Both the position numbers and the translations under genes were made by a program. The notes beneath the pieces are model-generated. The model was not told the DNA's origin, did no database searches, and saw nothing but the letters and a program-made list of their open reading frames with translations. From a virus: a stretch of 28,329 nt of DNA. Where the stretch lies: the IMG/VR virus record IMGVR_UViG_3300030104_000402, positions 1 to 28,329 of that record. One strand, 5' to 3'. Shown in pieces: positions 9,000 through 16,126 of this stretch (positions are counted from its first letter, which is position 1; every line of letters begins with the position of its first letter).

Positions 9000-9587
9000 A
9001 TGGCATGTACAGCATTAAGCAGAGCAAGAGTATTAGACTGCTCAAGAACAGCAGGGGGGATTAAATATGTTTATTTTTCAGTATTTTCAAATTTTGCAAG
9101 AGAAGATTGGGCAGTAGATAGTACTAATGCAATGGAAATTGATACTATTGACTTTCAAACTTCAAACATTTATAGATATGCATTTCCAGTAGGCTCAGCA
9201 TCTTTTACGGACACAATAACTGCATCAGATGAAAATGGAACAATATCATATACTCCTACATTAAATCTTGTATTATCAAGAATTAACAAAGAAGACCAAA
9301 ACGAAATAAAATTATTATGTCAATCCCGAGTTCGTGTATTTATTCAATTACAAGAAGAATTATCAACAGGAACTAATGTTATTTTAGCAGCAGGAATGAT
9401 TAATGGGATGTCTGTAACTACAGGTAGTATTGATTCAGGTCAAGCACTTGGAGATAAAAATGGTTACACATTAACACTTACAGGACAAGAACCAACTCCT
9501 TCTTATTTATTAGAAGATTACACATTATCAACAGGACCTTTCAGTAATACAGGGTTTGAAAATGAAACTCTGGTAATTTCTAATTAA
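9000..9587 (+). CDS. Probable major tail tube protein
   Basis: The 195 aa product is beta-rich, with segments such as AFPVGSASFTDTITASDENG and GDKNGYTLTLTGQEPTPSYLL. Late segments of the GYTLTLTGQE kind are typical of tube subunits of Bacteroidota siphophages as I recall them. Size and place after the capsid gene fit, and it is closed by a strong terminator, which suits a highly expressed virion protein. A head decoration protein is the main alternative. Confidence 0.6.
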   Translation: MACTALSRARVLDCSRTAGGIKYVYFSVFSNFAREDWAVDSTNAMEIDTIDFQTSNIYRYAFPVGSASFTDTITASDENGTISYTPTLNLVLSRINKEDQNEIKLLCQSRVRVFIQLQEELSTGTNVILAAGMINGMSVTTGSIDSGQALGDKNGYTLTLTGQEPTPSYLLEDYTLSTGPFSNTGFENETLVISN

Positions 9588-9624
9588 TAAAATTTTTAGT
9601 AGTTTTCATATATATTCTTAGATT

Positions 9625-9652
9625 AGAGTGGCTTTGTCCACTCTTTTCTTTT
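9625..9652 (+). terminator. Rho-independent terminator
   Basis: AGAGTGG and CCACTCT form a perfect seven-base-pair stem around a CTTTGT loop, followed by TTTCTTTT. It closes the transcript of the head and tail tube genes. Genes downstream must then be read by read-through or from a new promoter between 9653 and 9692. Confidence 0.85.
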
Positions 9653-9679
9653 AAATAAGGCAAATAAATCTGTTCTTTT

Positions 9680-9692
9680 TCTATTATATAAT
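9680..9692 (+). promoter_or_regulatory. 13-base motif, copy 3, directly before ATG
   Basis: TCTATTATATAAT touches the ATG at 9693 and lies 28 bases after a strong terminator. This position is where a new transcript would have to start or a processed mRNA would begin. Confidence 0.6.
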
Positions 9693-10175
9693 ATGATACA
9701 AGCAATAACCGAAACAAATTTAACTGCTTATGTACAAACATTAGATAATAAAATTACTACATTAGCTGATACTCAAATTAGGTATTTATGGAAGTTTACT
9801 AATAAAATGAGTAAAAAAAACCATTATAATTATGCTAGAACAGAAACTATTACAGAAAGGTTTACGAAATCTATTTTTTCTTTTAGTCCAACAAGAGATA
9901 TTTATACTGGCTGGATAAACTTTATACCATCAGGACATTATACTTATGAAGTCTATGAAGTAGCTTGGGATGGTACAGTAACTGTTTCAGAAGGTTATGC
10001 TCCTAAAAATGAAAATGATGTTTTGTTTCCACCTGCGTCTGACAAAGGAGTAGTACAAGGGCTTGTAACAAAAGGAATTATGTATGTCGCAGATAAATCA
10101 GGAACTGCACAAGTACAATATACACAACATCCTGAACCTAGTGGCACAAATTATATATATTACGGTCAAGAATAA
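9693..10175 (+). CDS. Virion-associated protein, 160 aa, unknown role
   Basis: I do not recognise a named family. The product has an N-terminal helical part (LDNKITTLADTQIRYLWKF) and a beta-rich middle with GWINFIPSGHYTYEVYEVAWDG. I recall similar Tyr-rich segments from small structural proteins of Bacteroidota phages. It is the first gene after the terminator at 9625 and starts a row of three accessory virion genes before the portal. It could be a head decoration, head fibre or tail accessory protein. Confidence 0.5.
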   Translation: MIQAITETNLTAYVQTLDNKITTLADTQIRYLWKFTNKMSKKNHYNYARTETITERFTKSIFSFSPTRDIYTGWINFIPSGHYTYEVYEVAWDGTVTVSEGYAPKNENDVLFPPASDKGVVQGLVTKGIMYVADKSGTAQVQYTQHPEPSGTNYIYYGQE

Positions 10176-10192
10176 AAATAAAAAAATAAAAT

Positions 10193-10477
10193 ATGGCAAT
10201 AGATAACGTACAAGAATTATTAGAAGAACAATTAGGAAAAAGAAAATTTGATGTGGTAACAACAACAGCAATGACAAGTAAAAACTATTATTGCATTCAT
10301 TTTTTAGCTGATTCAGCAGTAACGACATTAACTTGTCCTGAAGCACAAAGTGGTACAGGTTCAACTCCTTCAAGTTTAGAAAGAACATACACAGCAGGAA
10401 CTACATTGTTTTTAAATGTTACAGAAATTGATATGAGTAGTGGTTTAGCAATATGCTACTACGAACAAAATTACTAA
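10193..10477 (+). CDS. Small virion-associated protein, 94 aa
   Basis: No family is recognised. After a short charged helix (NVQELLEEQLGKRKF) the rest is Thr/Ser-rich and probably all beta, with TTLTCPEA and YTAGTTLFLNVTEIDM. It ends one base before the lectin-like gene, so the two are very likely co-translated. The short helix followed by a beta domain would suit a small fibre or decoration subunit, with the helix as anchor. That is an inference. Confidence 0.5.
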   Translation: MAIDNVQELLEEQLGKRKFDVVTTTAMTSKNYYCIHFLADSAVTTLTCPEAQSGTGSTPSSLERTYTAGTTLFLNVTEIDMSSGLAICYYEQNY

Positions 10478-10478
10478 T

Positions 10479-11183
10479 ATGAAATTAGGATTAAGTCTTG
10501 GATTAGAAGATAATGCAACAGCATTAACTTGGGAACCAACTGATGAATCTTCTTGTTTAGGTTGGTATAAATATGGAGCAGGATTTACTTTAGTAAGTGA
10601 TGCTGTATCTGTATGGAATGACCAATCTTCTGCTAGTAATGATGCAACACAAACAGATGCTGCAAATAGACCTGATTGGAATAAAAATGCAGTAGAATTT
10701 GATGGAGATACAGGTGGAGACCCAGACCACTTAGATATTCCACAAGTAACTTTAACAGGAGATTTAACAGTTGCTGTTTCAATAGATTTAAATGCAATGG
10801 GTGGTGTTTTGTTAGGAGATAATGATGCTTCAAATACTGAATTTATTCGTTTTACAGCTACAACAGAATTAAGAGTAAGAAACCAGGGAAATACTGCTAT
10901 TAATCTTGATTTAACAAATGAATCTTTTAATAATAGAGGATATTTAGTTGTAAGTCGTAGTACAGTGGGTGGAGTAGCAAATACTTGGCAAATGTGGTGG
11001 AATGGAGTAAAACAAACATCAACAGCAGTTATGAATGATACTTGTTTATATGATGTAATAGGAGTAAGAAAACCAGACAACAATGCTTTAGATGGTAATA
11101 TCTATGAATTACAAATTTTTAATTCAGCTAGTGATGCTTTAACTGATAACATCAATCTAAGATTAGGAACTTTACCATTATAA
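10479..11183 (+). CDS. Concanavalin A/LamG-like lectin virion protein
   Basis: The 234 aa product has the signature of LamG/ConA-like lectin domains. AVSVWNDQSSASNDATQ is followed by RPDWNKNAVEFDG and, near the end, YLVVSRSTVGG, WWNGVKQ and GNIYELQIFN, the usual order of strands in this fold. Such domains bind glycans, and on phage particles they serve attachment to cell-surface or environmental polysaccharide. No signal peptide is present, so it is probably part of the virion. It is preceded by two small virion-like genes and followed by the portal gene after ten bases. Confidence 0.65.
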   Translation: MKLGLSLGLEDNATALTWEPTDESSCLGWYKYGAGFTLVSDAVSVWNDQSSASNDATQTDAANRPDWNKNAVEFDGDTGGDPDHLDIPQVTLTGDLTVAVSIDLNAMGGVLLGDNDASNTEFIRFTATTELRVRNQGNTAINLDLTNESFNNRGYLVVSRSTVGGVANTWQMWWNGVKQTSTAVMNDTCLYDVIGVRKPDNNALDGNIYELQIFNSASDALTDNINLRLGTLPL

Positions 11184-11193
11184 AAAATAAAAT

Positions 11194-13233
11194 ATGAAAG
11201 ACAATATCATTAACATTAATTTAGAAACATCAACTGCTCCTGTTATTCAGGAAGTAAGGGGAAGGGATTGGATAGAATATGGAGATGCAAATGGTGAATG
11301 GAGAAATTTATATCCTCAATTTTTAGTAGATTTATATTATTCAAGTTCAATTTCAGCAGCAATAATAAATGCAACAGCAGAGATGATAGCAGGTGAAAAC
11401 CTAGTAATTGAAGATGATGATAATAGAAATTTAGAAGCAAGAGTTAAATTGCAGAACTTTATGGATAGAGCAAATGGAAGTGAAAGTTTGCACGAAGTTT
11501 TAAAAAAAGTTGCTTTTGATTTTAAATTACAAGGAGCATTTGCCTTAAATATTGTATGGAGTAAAGACAGGACTCAAATCGCTGAAATATATCACGTAGG
11601 AGTGGAAAAAGTTAGATGTTGTAAACCTGATGAATTTGGAAAGACTAAAGGGTATTATATTAGTGCAGATTGGTCAAATACTAGACAAAACAAACCTTAT
11701 TATGTTCCTGCTTTTAATACTAATGATAGAACCTCAGCAAATCAAATATTATACTCAGGATTATATTCTCCTAATATGAACTCTTATTACACACCTGATT
11801 ACGTTTCTTGTAATAATTGGGCATTAATAGATGCTCGTGTTTCTGAATACCATCTAAACAATATATCTAATGGCTTTGCAGGGAGTTTTATGATTAGTTT
11901 TGCTAACGGGGTACCAACTCAAGAAGAAAGACTAAAAATAGAACAAAGTCTTACAGATAAATTCTGTTCAGAAACCAATGCAGGGAAGTTTGTACTCACA
12001 TTTTCAGACGATAAAACAAGAACTCCTGAAATAACTCCAATAAGTACAAGTGACTTAGATAAAAGCTATTTAGCATTACAAGAATTACTTACACAGAACA
12101 TACTTTCAGGACATAGATGTACTTCACCTATGCTGATGGGAATAAAGTCCGATACAGGGCTTGGAAATAATGCTGACGAGCTTAATTCAGCTGCAAACTT
12201 TTATCTTAATACGGTTGTTAAACCATACCAAGACCAAATCGTTAAACAACTTAGAAAAATCTTTCAAGTTAATGATATGGATATGCCTGTTAATTTTGTT
12301 CAATTAAAACCAATTACAGTTAAATTTACAAGTGAAGATTTAAAATCTGTAATGACTCAAGATGAAATAAGAGAAGAACTTGGATTAGAACCATTGGAAA
12401 CAAAAGTAGATGTAGATTTAAGTAAAATCGGTATGATTGATGGAGAACCTGTTTTTAGCACAATAGAAGAAGCTGAAGCACACGCAAAGACTTTAGGGTG
12501 TGAAGGGTATCACGAACACGAATATGAAGGGAAAACAGCTTATATGGCTTGTAAAGACCATTCAGAAGCTACTGAATTAAATGATTGTGATTGTAAAAAA
12601 ACAAATCTTAAAGTTGAAAAAACAGAATTGGAAAGTTTTATTGAAGATTTTGGGGAAGACATTCCTGAAGATTGGGAAATGGTAGATGAAGAAATAGTAG
12701 ATGGGGAGCATCAAGATTTTGACTTTGAAAAAGAACTTAATGATTTAGCTAATGAAAGACTAGAATTAGTATCAACAGGAACAGCTAGACCAAATGCTAG
12801 AAGTAGTCAAGATGGAACAAATAAATCTGATAATGATTTTTACAAAGTTAGATATGTTTATACTAAAGATAATTTTTTAAGTCAAAAGGGTGAAACAAGA
12901 GATTTTTGTAGATTAATGACTTCTGCCAATAAAGTTTATAGGAAAGAGGATATTTTGCAAATGACAAATAGAGCAGTAAACCCAGGATGGGGACCTAGAG
13001 GAGCAAATACTTATTCTATATGGTTATACAAGGGGGGAGGTAACTGTCACCATTTTTGGTTGCGTAGAATTTACAAAACTTCTTTAAGAGGAGCAAAAAG
13101 TAATATAAAACCAAGTCAAGCAATATCATATACTAAAGCATTATCAGAAGGATTTACAGCAGAAAAAAATGACAATTTAGTAGCAAGACCACCAAAAAGA
13201 ATGAAGAACCAAGGATTTTTAGAACCAAGATAA
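11194..13233 (+). CDS. Portal protein fused to a MuF-like domain
   Basis: The 679 aa product is longer than common portals (about 400-550 aa). Residues 1-405 look like a portal: an early SAAIINATAEMIAGENLVI, then CTSPMLMGIKSDTGLGNNADELN, then a run of helices. Residues 415-465 form a His/Cys-rich insert (IEEAEAHAKTLGCEGYHEHE, C453, H456). Residues 548-632 (FYKVRYVYTKDN, RDFCRLMTSANKVYRKEDI, VNPGWGPRG, NCHHFWLRR) resemble MuF-type minor head domains. The portal forms the DNA gate of the head, and the C-terminal domain may be carried inside the capsid. Portal identity is fairly sure; the domain borders are approximate. Confidence 0.75.
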   Translation: MKDNIININLETSTAPVIQEVRGRDWIEYGDANGEWRNLYPQFLVDLYYSSSISAAIINATAEMIAGENLVIEDDDNRNLEARVKLQNFMDRANGSESLHEVLKKVAFDFKLQGAFALNIVWSKDRTQIAEIYHVGVEKVRCCKPDEFGKTKGYYISADWSNTRQNKPYYVPAFNTNDRTSANQILYSGLYSPNMNSYYTPDYVSCNNWALIDARVSEYHLNNISNGFAGSFMISFANGVPTQEERLKIEQSLTDKFCSETNAGKFVLTFSDDKTRTPEITPISTSDLDKSYLALQELLTQNILSGHRCTSPMLMGIKSDTGLGNNADELNSAANFYLNTVVKPYQDQIVKQLRKIFQVNDMDMPVNFVQLKPITVKFTSEDLKSVMTQDEIREELGLEPLETKVDVDLSKIGMIDGEPVFSTIEEAEAHAKTLGCEGYHEHEYEGKTAYMACKDHSEATELNDCDCKKTNLKVEKTELESFIEDFGEDIPEDWEMVDEEIVDGEHQDFDFEKELNDLANERLELVSTGTARPNARSSQDGTNKSDNDFYKVRYVYTKDNFLSQKGETRDFCRLMTSANKVYRKEDILQMTNRAVNPGWGPRGANTYSIWLYKGGGNCHHFWLRRIYKTSLRGAKSNIKPSQAISYTKALSEGFTAEKNDNLVARPPKRMKNQGFLEPR

Positions 13234-13235
13234 CT

Positions 13236-13808
13236 ATGGCATACGTATTATTTATATCAGAACAGAAACTTAAAGACTCAACTGCAATAAATTTAAATGT
13301 AGATGTTAACCTATTATTACCTTATGTAAGACAGGCACAGAAACTTTATGTAGAACCTAAATTAGGAACAGATTTATACGAAGCATTAAAAACTAAAATT
13401 TCTGGAAGTACATTAACAGGTGCATATGAAACTTTAGTAGATGATTATATTGGCGATATGCTACCAAATTGGGCATTTTATCACGCTATTCCATTTTTAA
13501 GATTTAAGATAGAAAATGGAAATATTTACTCTAAAACTTCAGAAACAGGAACAGCATTAACAACTGAAGAAGCACAACATCTTAGAGAAGAAGTTAGAAA
13601 CACAGCAGAATATTATACCGAAAGAATGATTGAATACGTAACTAATAATACATCTAGCTTTCCTGAATACAATACAAATAGTGGTGCAGACATTTCTCCT
13701 GATACAAATGCTTACTATGCAGGAATGAACTTAGAAAAACCAATACAAGATAAGACAAAAATAAGTATAAAAAGCTTTTTAAAAGCTGGTGAAGGTGGTG
13801 GATGCTAA
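13236..13808 (+). CDS. Head-tail connector, DUF6712-like
   Basis: The 190 aa product follows the portal by two bases and resembles DUF6712 proteins. LFISEQKLKDSTAINLNV is followed by a helix (LLLPYVRQAQKLYVEPKLGT) and a region with DDYIGDMLPNWAFYHAIPF. The mostly helical fold and place suggest a head completion or connector protein that sits under the portal. The stop overlaps the ATG of a micro-ORF (TAATG). Confidence 0.65.
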   Translation: MAYVLFISEQKLKDSTAINLNVDVNLLLPYVRQAQKLYVEPKLGTDLYEALKTKISGSTLTGAYETLVDDYIGDMLPNWAFYHAIPFLRFKIENGNIYSKTSETGTALTTEEAQHLREEVRNTAEYYTERMIEYVTNNTSSFPEYNTNSGADISPDTNAYYAGMNLEKPIQDKTKISIKSFLKAGEGGGC

Positions 13809-13930
13809 TGAAGAAACATTACAAACCTAAAATAAAAAATGTAACGAAATTAAAATCCTACTTGGATAAAAAAACAAATATGATAAAAAATGACAGACCT
13901 AAAAGATACAATACAAGTAGGAATAGCTAA
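13808..13930 (+). CDS. Small basic protein, 40 aa
   Basis: The frame starts at a TAATG junction with the connector gene and encodes a 40 aa product with about a third Lys or Arg (MKKHYKPKIKNVTKLKSYLD at the start). I do not recognise it. Its last 41 bases overlap the holin-like gene at 13890. Start coupling and the lack of another gene in this gap argue for translation. A chance ORF of this length is possible in such AT-rich DNA. Confidence 0.4.
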   Translation: MKKHYKPKIKNVTKLKSYLDKKTNMIKNDRPKRYNTSRNS

Positions 13931-14054
13931 TGGCTCTGCTATTGGAGTATCATTAGTAGAAGCAAATGAAATATTAACTTTTATTTCATTATTACTAGCA
14001 ATAGCATTTACAATTTATAAATTTTTTATCTATGAAACGAAGAAAACTAAATAG
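13890..14054 (+). CDS. Single-TM holin-like protein, 54 aa
   Basis: The 54 aa product has a short polar N-terminus, one clear membrane helix at about residues 28-46 (LTFISLLLAIAFTIYKFF) and a basic tail YETKKTK. This is the layout of small holin-like proteins. It sits just before a DUF5675 protein and another small membrane protein, which supports a lysis role. The start is an ATG inside the preceding micro-ORF. No catalytic or binding motif is present, so function is inferred from build and place. Confidence 0.6.
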   Translation: MTDLKDTIQVGIANGSAIGVSLVEANEILTFISLLLAIAFTIYKFFIYETKKTK

Positions 14055-14160
14055 TAAGAACCCTAAATACTTAAAAAATAATGAAAAACCTCGTGAATTT
14101 CGTAAAGAGTTGGTTCAAGAAGTTAAGGGGTGTAAAATCTACAAAGTCTATTACCTCTAA
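14032..14160 (+). CDS. Small basic protein, 42 aa, overlapping ORF
   Basis: This frame overlaps the end of the holin-like gene by 23 bases and the start of the DUF5675 gene by 80 bases. The product is basic in its first half (MKRRKLNSKNPKYLKNNEKP). A spanin or regulator is conceivable, but no membrane segment or lipobox is visible. It may be only a chance frame; if real it is a nested lysis gene. The alternative is that only the 14081 frame is translated. Confidence 0.25.
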   Translation: MKRRKLNSKNPKYLKNNEKPREFRKELVQEVKGCKIYKVYYL

Positions 14161-14572
14161 CTCAAACAATATAAACTTATTAATTCTTAGAGATACATTT
14201 ACAGATGAATCCACAATAGGTGAATTGTTTATCAATGGTGAAAGGTTTTGTGATACTTTAGAACTACCATATAGAAATAATCAAAGAAGCATATCTTGTA
14301 TTCCAATAGGAGAATATAAGGTAAGATTAAGATTACCAAGAGAAAGTGCAACCAGGCATTATATACATTTATTAGTAAAAGACGTAAAAGATAGGTCACA
14401 TATATTATTTCATAGAGGCAATACAGCTAAAGATACAAAGGGTTGCATCCTAGTAGGTCAAGGAAGTCAACAAGACATTGTTTACAATTCAACTTTAGCT
14501 ATGGATTTATTAATCAAAGAAATAATTAACTTGGGTGGCAAGAATATAAATTTAATAATCAAAAAAAAATAA
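14081..14572 (+). CDS. DUF5675 protein, candidate lysis enzyme
   Basis: The 163 aa product carries the DUF5675 pattern: LRDTFTDESTIGELFINGE, then IPIGEYKVRLRLPRES, then HILFHRGNTAKDTKGCILVG, with H111 and C122 as the outstanding residues. The HRGN ... TKGC arrangement recalls L,D-transpeptidase-like folds that act on peptidoglycan, so a role in cell-wall degradation or remodelling during lysis is plausible. The first 30 residues are basic and amphipathic, absent from the core, and could bind membrane. It lies between two small membrane proteins. No signal peptide is seen. The enzymatic role is inferred. Confidence 0.6.
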   Translation: MKNLVNFVKSWFKKLRGVKSTKSITSNSNNINLLILRDTFTDESTIGELFINGERFCDTLELPYRNNQRSISCIPIGEYKVRLRLPRESATRHYIHLLVKDVKDRSHILFHRGNTAKDTKGCILVGQGSQQDIVYNSTLAMDLLIKEIINLGGKNINLIIKKK

Positions 14573-14574
14573 TT

Positions 14575-14763
14575 ATGAAAAATTACATTATTTCACAACT
14601 TTTAACTTCTAAGAAGGTGTGGCTAGGAATCAGTTCAATTTTAATTCCAATGATAGCTACTTGGTTAGGAGTTGATGAAGAATCAGTATCTAAAATTTGG
14701 TGGAGTTTAATCGCAATGTTAGGTGGACAATCATTAGCAGATTTTGGAAAATCAAACAAATAG
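14575..14763 (+). CDS. Holin-like membrane protein, 62 aa
   Basis: The 62 aa product has two hydrophobic stretches, at about residues 15-31 (VWLGISSILIPMIATWL) and 41-52 (IWWSLIAMLGGQ), joined by an acidic turn, and a charged C-terminus DFGKSNK. It follows the DUF5675 gene by two bases. The second small membrane protein of the block may be the true holin, or work with the 54 aa protein as holin and antiholin. Its last 20 bases overlap the metallophosphatase. Confidence 0.6.
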   Translation: MKNYIISQLLTSKKVWLGISSILIPMIATWLGVDEESVSKIWWSLIAMLGGQSLADFGKSNK

Positions 14764-15469
14764 ATATAGATTAAAACCACACGAGATTGTGGCTTTACAA
14801 AAAATGCGAGAAGCTGACACTAGGAATATCCTAGTTGTTGGCGACTTGCACGAACCATTTTGCCTTGATGGTTACTTAGAATTTTGCATTGAGCAATATG
14901 AAACTTATAATTGTAACCACGTTATTTTCATAGGCGATATTTTAGATAACCACGCATTCAGTTACCACGAACCAGACCCTGATGGAATGTCAGCAGGTAA
15001 TGAATTAAAAAAATCCATTAAAAAAATTTCCAAATGGTATAGTGCATTTCCTAACGCTGATGTATGTATTGGAAACCACGATAGAATGTGTTCTAGGAAA
15101 AGATTCACAGCAGGAATACCAAATGCTTGGATAAAAACCTATAATGAAGTATTAAGAACTCCTAAATGGAATTGGGTAGAATCAATAGTATATGATGAAG
15201 TTCTTTATGAACACGGAGAAGGTGGACAAGCACAAACAAAAGCAAAAAACAATTTAATGTCTAGTGTATGTGGACATACTCATACAGAAGCATATTGTAA
15301 GTGGTTTGTAGGAAAAAGATATAAAATCTTTGCAATGCAAGTGGGTTGTGGTGTGGATTCAACCACTTATGCAGCAGCATATGCAAAAAACTTTAAAAAA
15401 CAAGCAATAGGATGCTCTGTTGTCCTTAATAATGGTACATTACCTATAAATCTTTTAATGCCTTTATAA
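14744..15469 (+). CDS. Calcineurin-like metallophosphatase
   Basis: The 241 aa product has all motifs of the metallophosphoesterase fold in order: GDLHEPF (D34, H36), GDILDNH (D65), GNHDR (N111, H112, D113), H157 in EHGEGG, and GHTHTE (H178, H180). It should bind two metal ions and hydrolyse a phosphoester; the substrate could be nucleic acid, nucleotide or protein phosphate. The frame opens after a TAG at 14735. A TTG at 14744 gives a plausible N-terminus (RYRLKPHEIVALQKMRE), while the first ATG is at 14804 and would lose 20 residues but no motif. I prefer TTG with overlap of the holin-like gene. Confidence 0.8.
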   Translation: MENQTNRYRLKPHEIVALQKMREADTRNILVVGDLHEPFCLDGYLEFCIEQYETYNCNHVIFIGDILDNHAFSYHEPDPDGMSAGNELKKSIKKISKWYSAFPNADVCIGNHDRMCSRKRFTAGIPNAWIKTYNEVLRTPKWNWVESIVYDEVLYEHGEGGQAQTKAKNNLMSSVCGHTHTEAYCKWFVGKRYKIFAMQVGCGVDSTTYAAAYAKNFKKQAIGCSVVLNNGTLPINLLMPL

Positions 15470-15546
15470 TGAAGCTAAAAGACTCTACAAAGCTAACTAT
15501 CCTTTATTTTATAATAATAATAATAGTTTTATTTCTTTCTATATAA
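15469..15546 (+). CDS. Membrane micro-protein, 25 aa
   Basis: A TAATG junction with the metallophosphatase opens a frame of 25 codons. The product has a polar start (MKLKDSTKLT) and then a fully hydrophobic stretch ILYFIIIIIVLFLSI long enough to span a membrane. The exact stop/start overlap and the non-random composition argue for translation. An auxiliary lysis peptide is possible given the place. The row of ATA codons could also come by chance from an AT-rich repeat. Confidence 0.4.
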   Translation: MKLKDSTKLTILYFIIIIIVLFLSI

Positions 15547-15572
15547 TTTAATTCTTATCTAGTAAAAACACT

Positions 15573-15593
15573 ATTAACACCTTAATTGTTAAT
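15573..15593. promoter_or_regulatory. Inverted repeat, possible operator or origin element
   Basis: ATTAACA and TGTTAAT are perfect seven-base arms around CCTTAAT. The repeat sits about 50-70 bases upstream of the early promoter box, in the longest non-coding and very AT-rich gap of the genome. There is no U-run that would make it a terminator for the genes before it. Confidence 0.45.
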
Positions 15594-15643
15594 AACTTTA
15601 TTAATATTTATGTAAATAATTATATTAATTAAAGAATTTGTTG

Positions 15644-15651
15644 TATATTTG
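15644..15651 (+). promoter_or_regulatory. Early promoter, Bacteroidota -7 box
   Basis: TATATTTG matches the Bacteroidota -7 consensus TAnnTTTG exactly. A good -33 TTTG at the usual distance is not visible, only AT-rich DNA. The expected start is near 15658, giving a leader of about 20 bases to the ATG at 15677. It would drive the early gene row. Confidence 0.65.
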
Positions 15652-15663
15652 CACTATAATTAA

Positions 15664-15688
15664 TAAAACAATTAAAATGAAAACAACT
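15664..15688 (+). repeat. 25-base leader/start repeat, copy 1
   Basis: The 25 bases around the ATG at 15677 (beginning TAAAACAATTAAAATG) are repeated exactly at 15859-15883 around the ATG at 15872. The repeat spans the leader and the first four codons (MKTT) of both genes. Confidence 0.85.
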
Positions 15689-15829
15689 GAAAACTTAATA
15701 AAAAAAGTAGAAGAAAGATTAAATGTTAAATTTGATTGGGGAAACCCAAGACATAGAACAAGATTAAAATTTAAAATAGATAGAGAGTTAGAAAAATTAA
15801 ATCAAATAGAAAAAATATTTAATAAATAA
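15677..15829 (+). CDS. Early small protein, 50 aa
   Basis: This is the first gene after the early promoter. The product is basic and probably helical (LIKKVEERLNVKFDWGNPRH then a Lys/Arg-rich helix). I do not recognise it. I chose the ATG at 15677. An in-frame TTG at 15638 would lie upstream of the transcription start and within the promoter. A very early, short, basic protein may act on host functions, but nothing in the sequence shows which. Confidence 0.6.
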   Translation: MKTTENLIKKVEERLNVKFDWGNPRHRTRLKFKIDRELEKLNQIEKIFNK

Positions 15830-15837
15830 ATTAATCA

Positions 15838-15857
15838 GGGGGGTATAAAAACCCCCC
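15838..15857 (+). terminator. Hairpin between the first two early genes
   Basis: GGGGGGT and ACCCCCC form a perfect seven-base-pair stem around ATAAAA. There is no U-run, so it may be an attenuator or mRNA stabiliser. Its core is nearly the same as that of the hairpin at 8951. Confidence 0.65.
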
Positions 15858-15858
15858 A

Positions 15859-15883
15859 TAAAACAATTAAAATGAAAACAACT
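15859..15883 (+). repeat. 25-base leader/start repeat, copy 2
   Basis: This is the exact second copy of 15664-15688, again around an ATG. It probably gives both early genes the same translation start context. Confidence 0.85.
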
Positions 15884-16126
15884 TATAAAATGAAAGAAGC
15901 AACAAACAAAGAAGAAGCAATTATATCTATATTAGATGTTATAGAAGAAAACCCTGTATGGCTTAATAAAATAACAAATAGCTTATTTATATTAGTTAAA
16001 ACTATTGAACCAAAACACAAAAGATTCTTGTTAGAAAAATCAATAGATGAGCAGGTAATAGATTTATTTGTAAAAATGAAACAAGAATACTATAACTTTA
16101 AAGATAATACACAATGGAATTACTAA
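15872..16126 (+). CDS. Early hypothetical protein, 84 aa
   Basis: I do not recognise this product. It appears all-helical, with EEAIISILDVIEENPVWLNK and KRFLLEKSIDEQVIDLFVKM segments and no motif. The start is fixed by the 25-base repeat. Its end overlaps the next gene by 13 bases. It belongs to a row of overlapping early genes that may adapt the host to infection. Confidence 0.6.
   Translation: MKTTYKMKEATNKEEAIISILDVIEENPVWLNKITNSLFILVKTIEPKHKRFLLEKSIDEQVIDLFVKMKQEYYNFKDNTQWNY

Noticed and set aside
10445-11083. 212-codon ORF on the minus strand opposite the lectin-like gene
   Set aside because: The plus strand has a recognisable lectin pattern, a leader and operon spacing. The minus frame has no motif, no neighbour on its strand and an odd composition expected of an antisense shadow.
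15638-15676. Extension of the first early gene to TTG 15638
   Set aside because: The extra codons lie within the promoter box and upstream of the expected transcript start. The repeated leader marks the ATG at 15677 as the true start.
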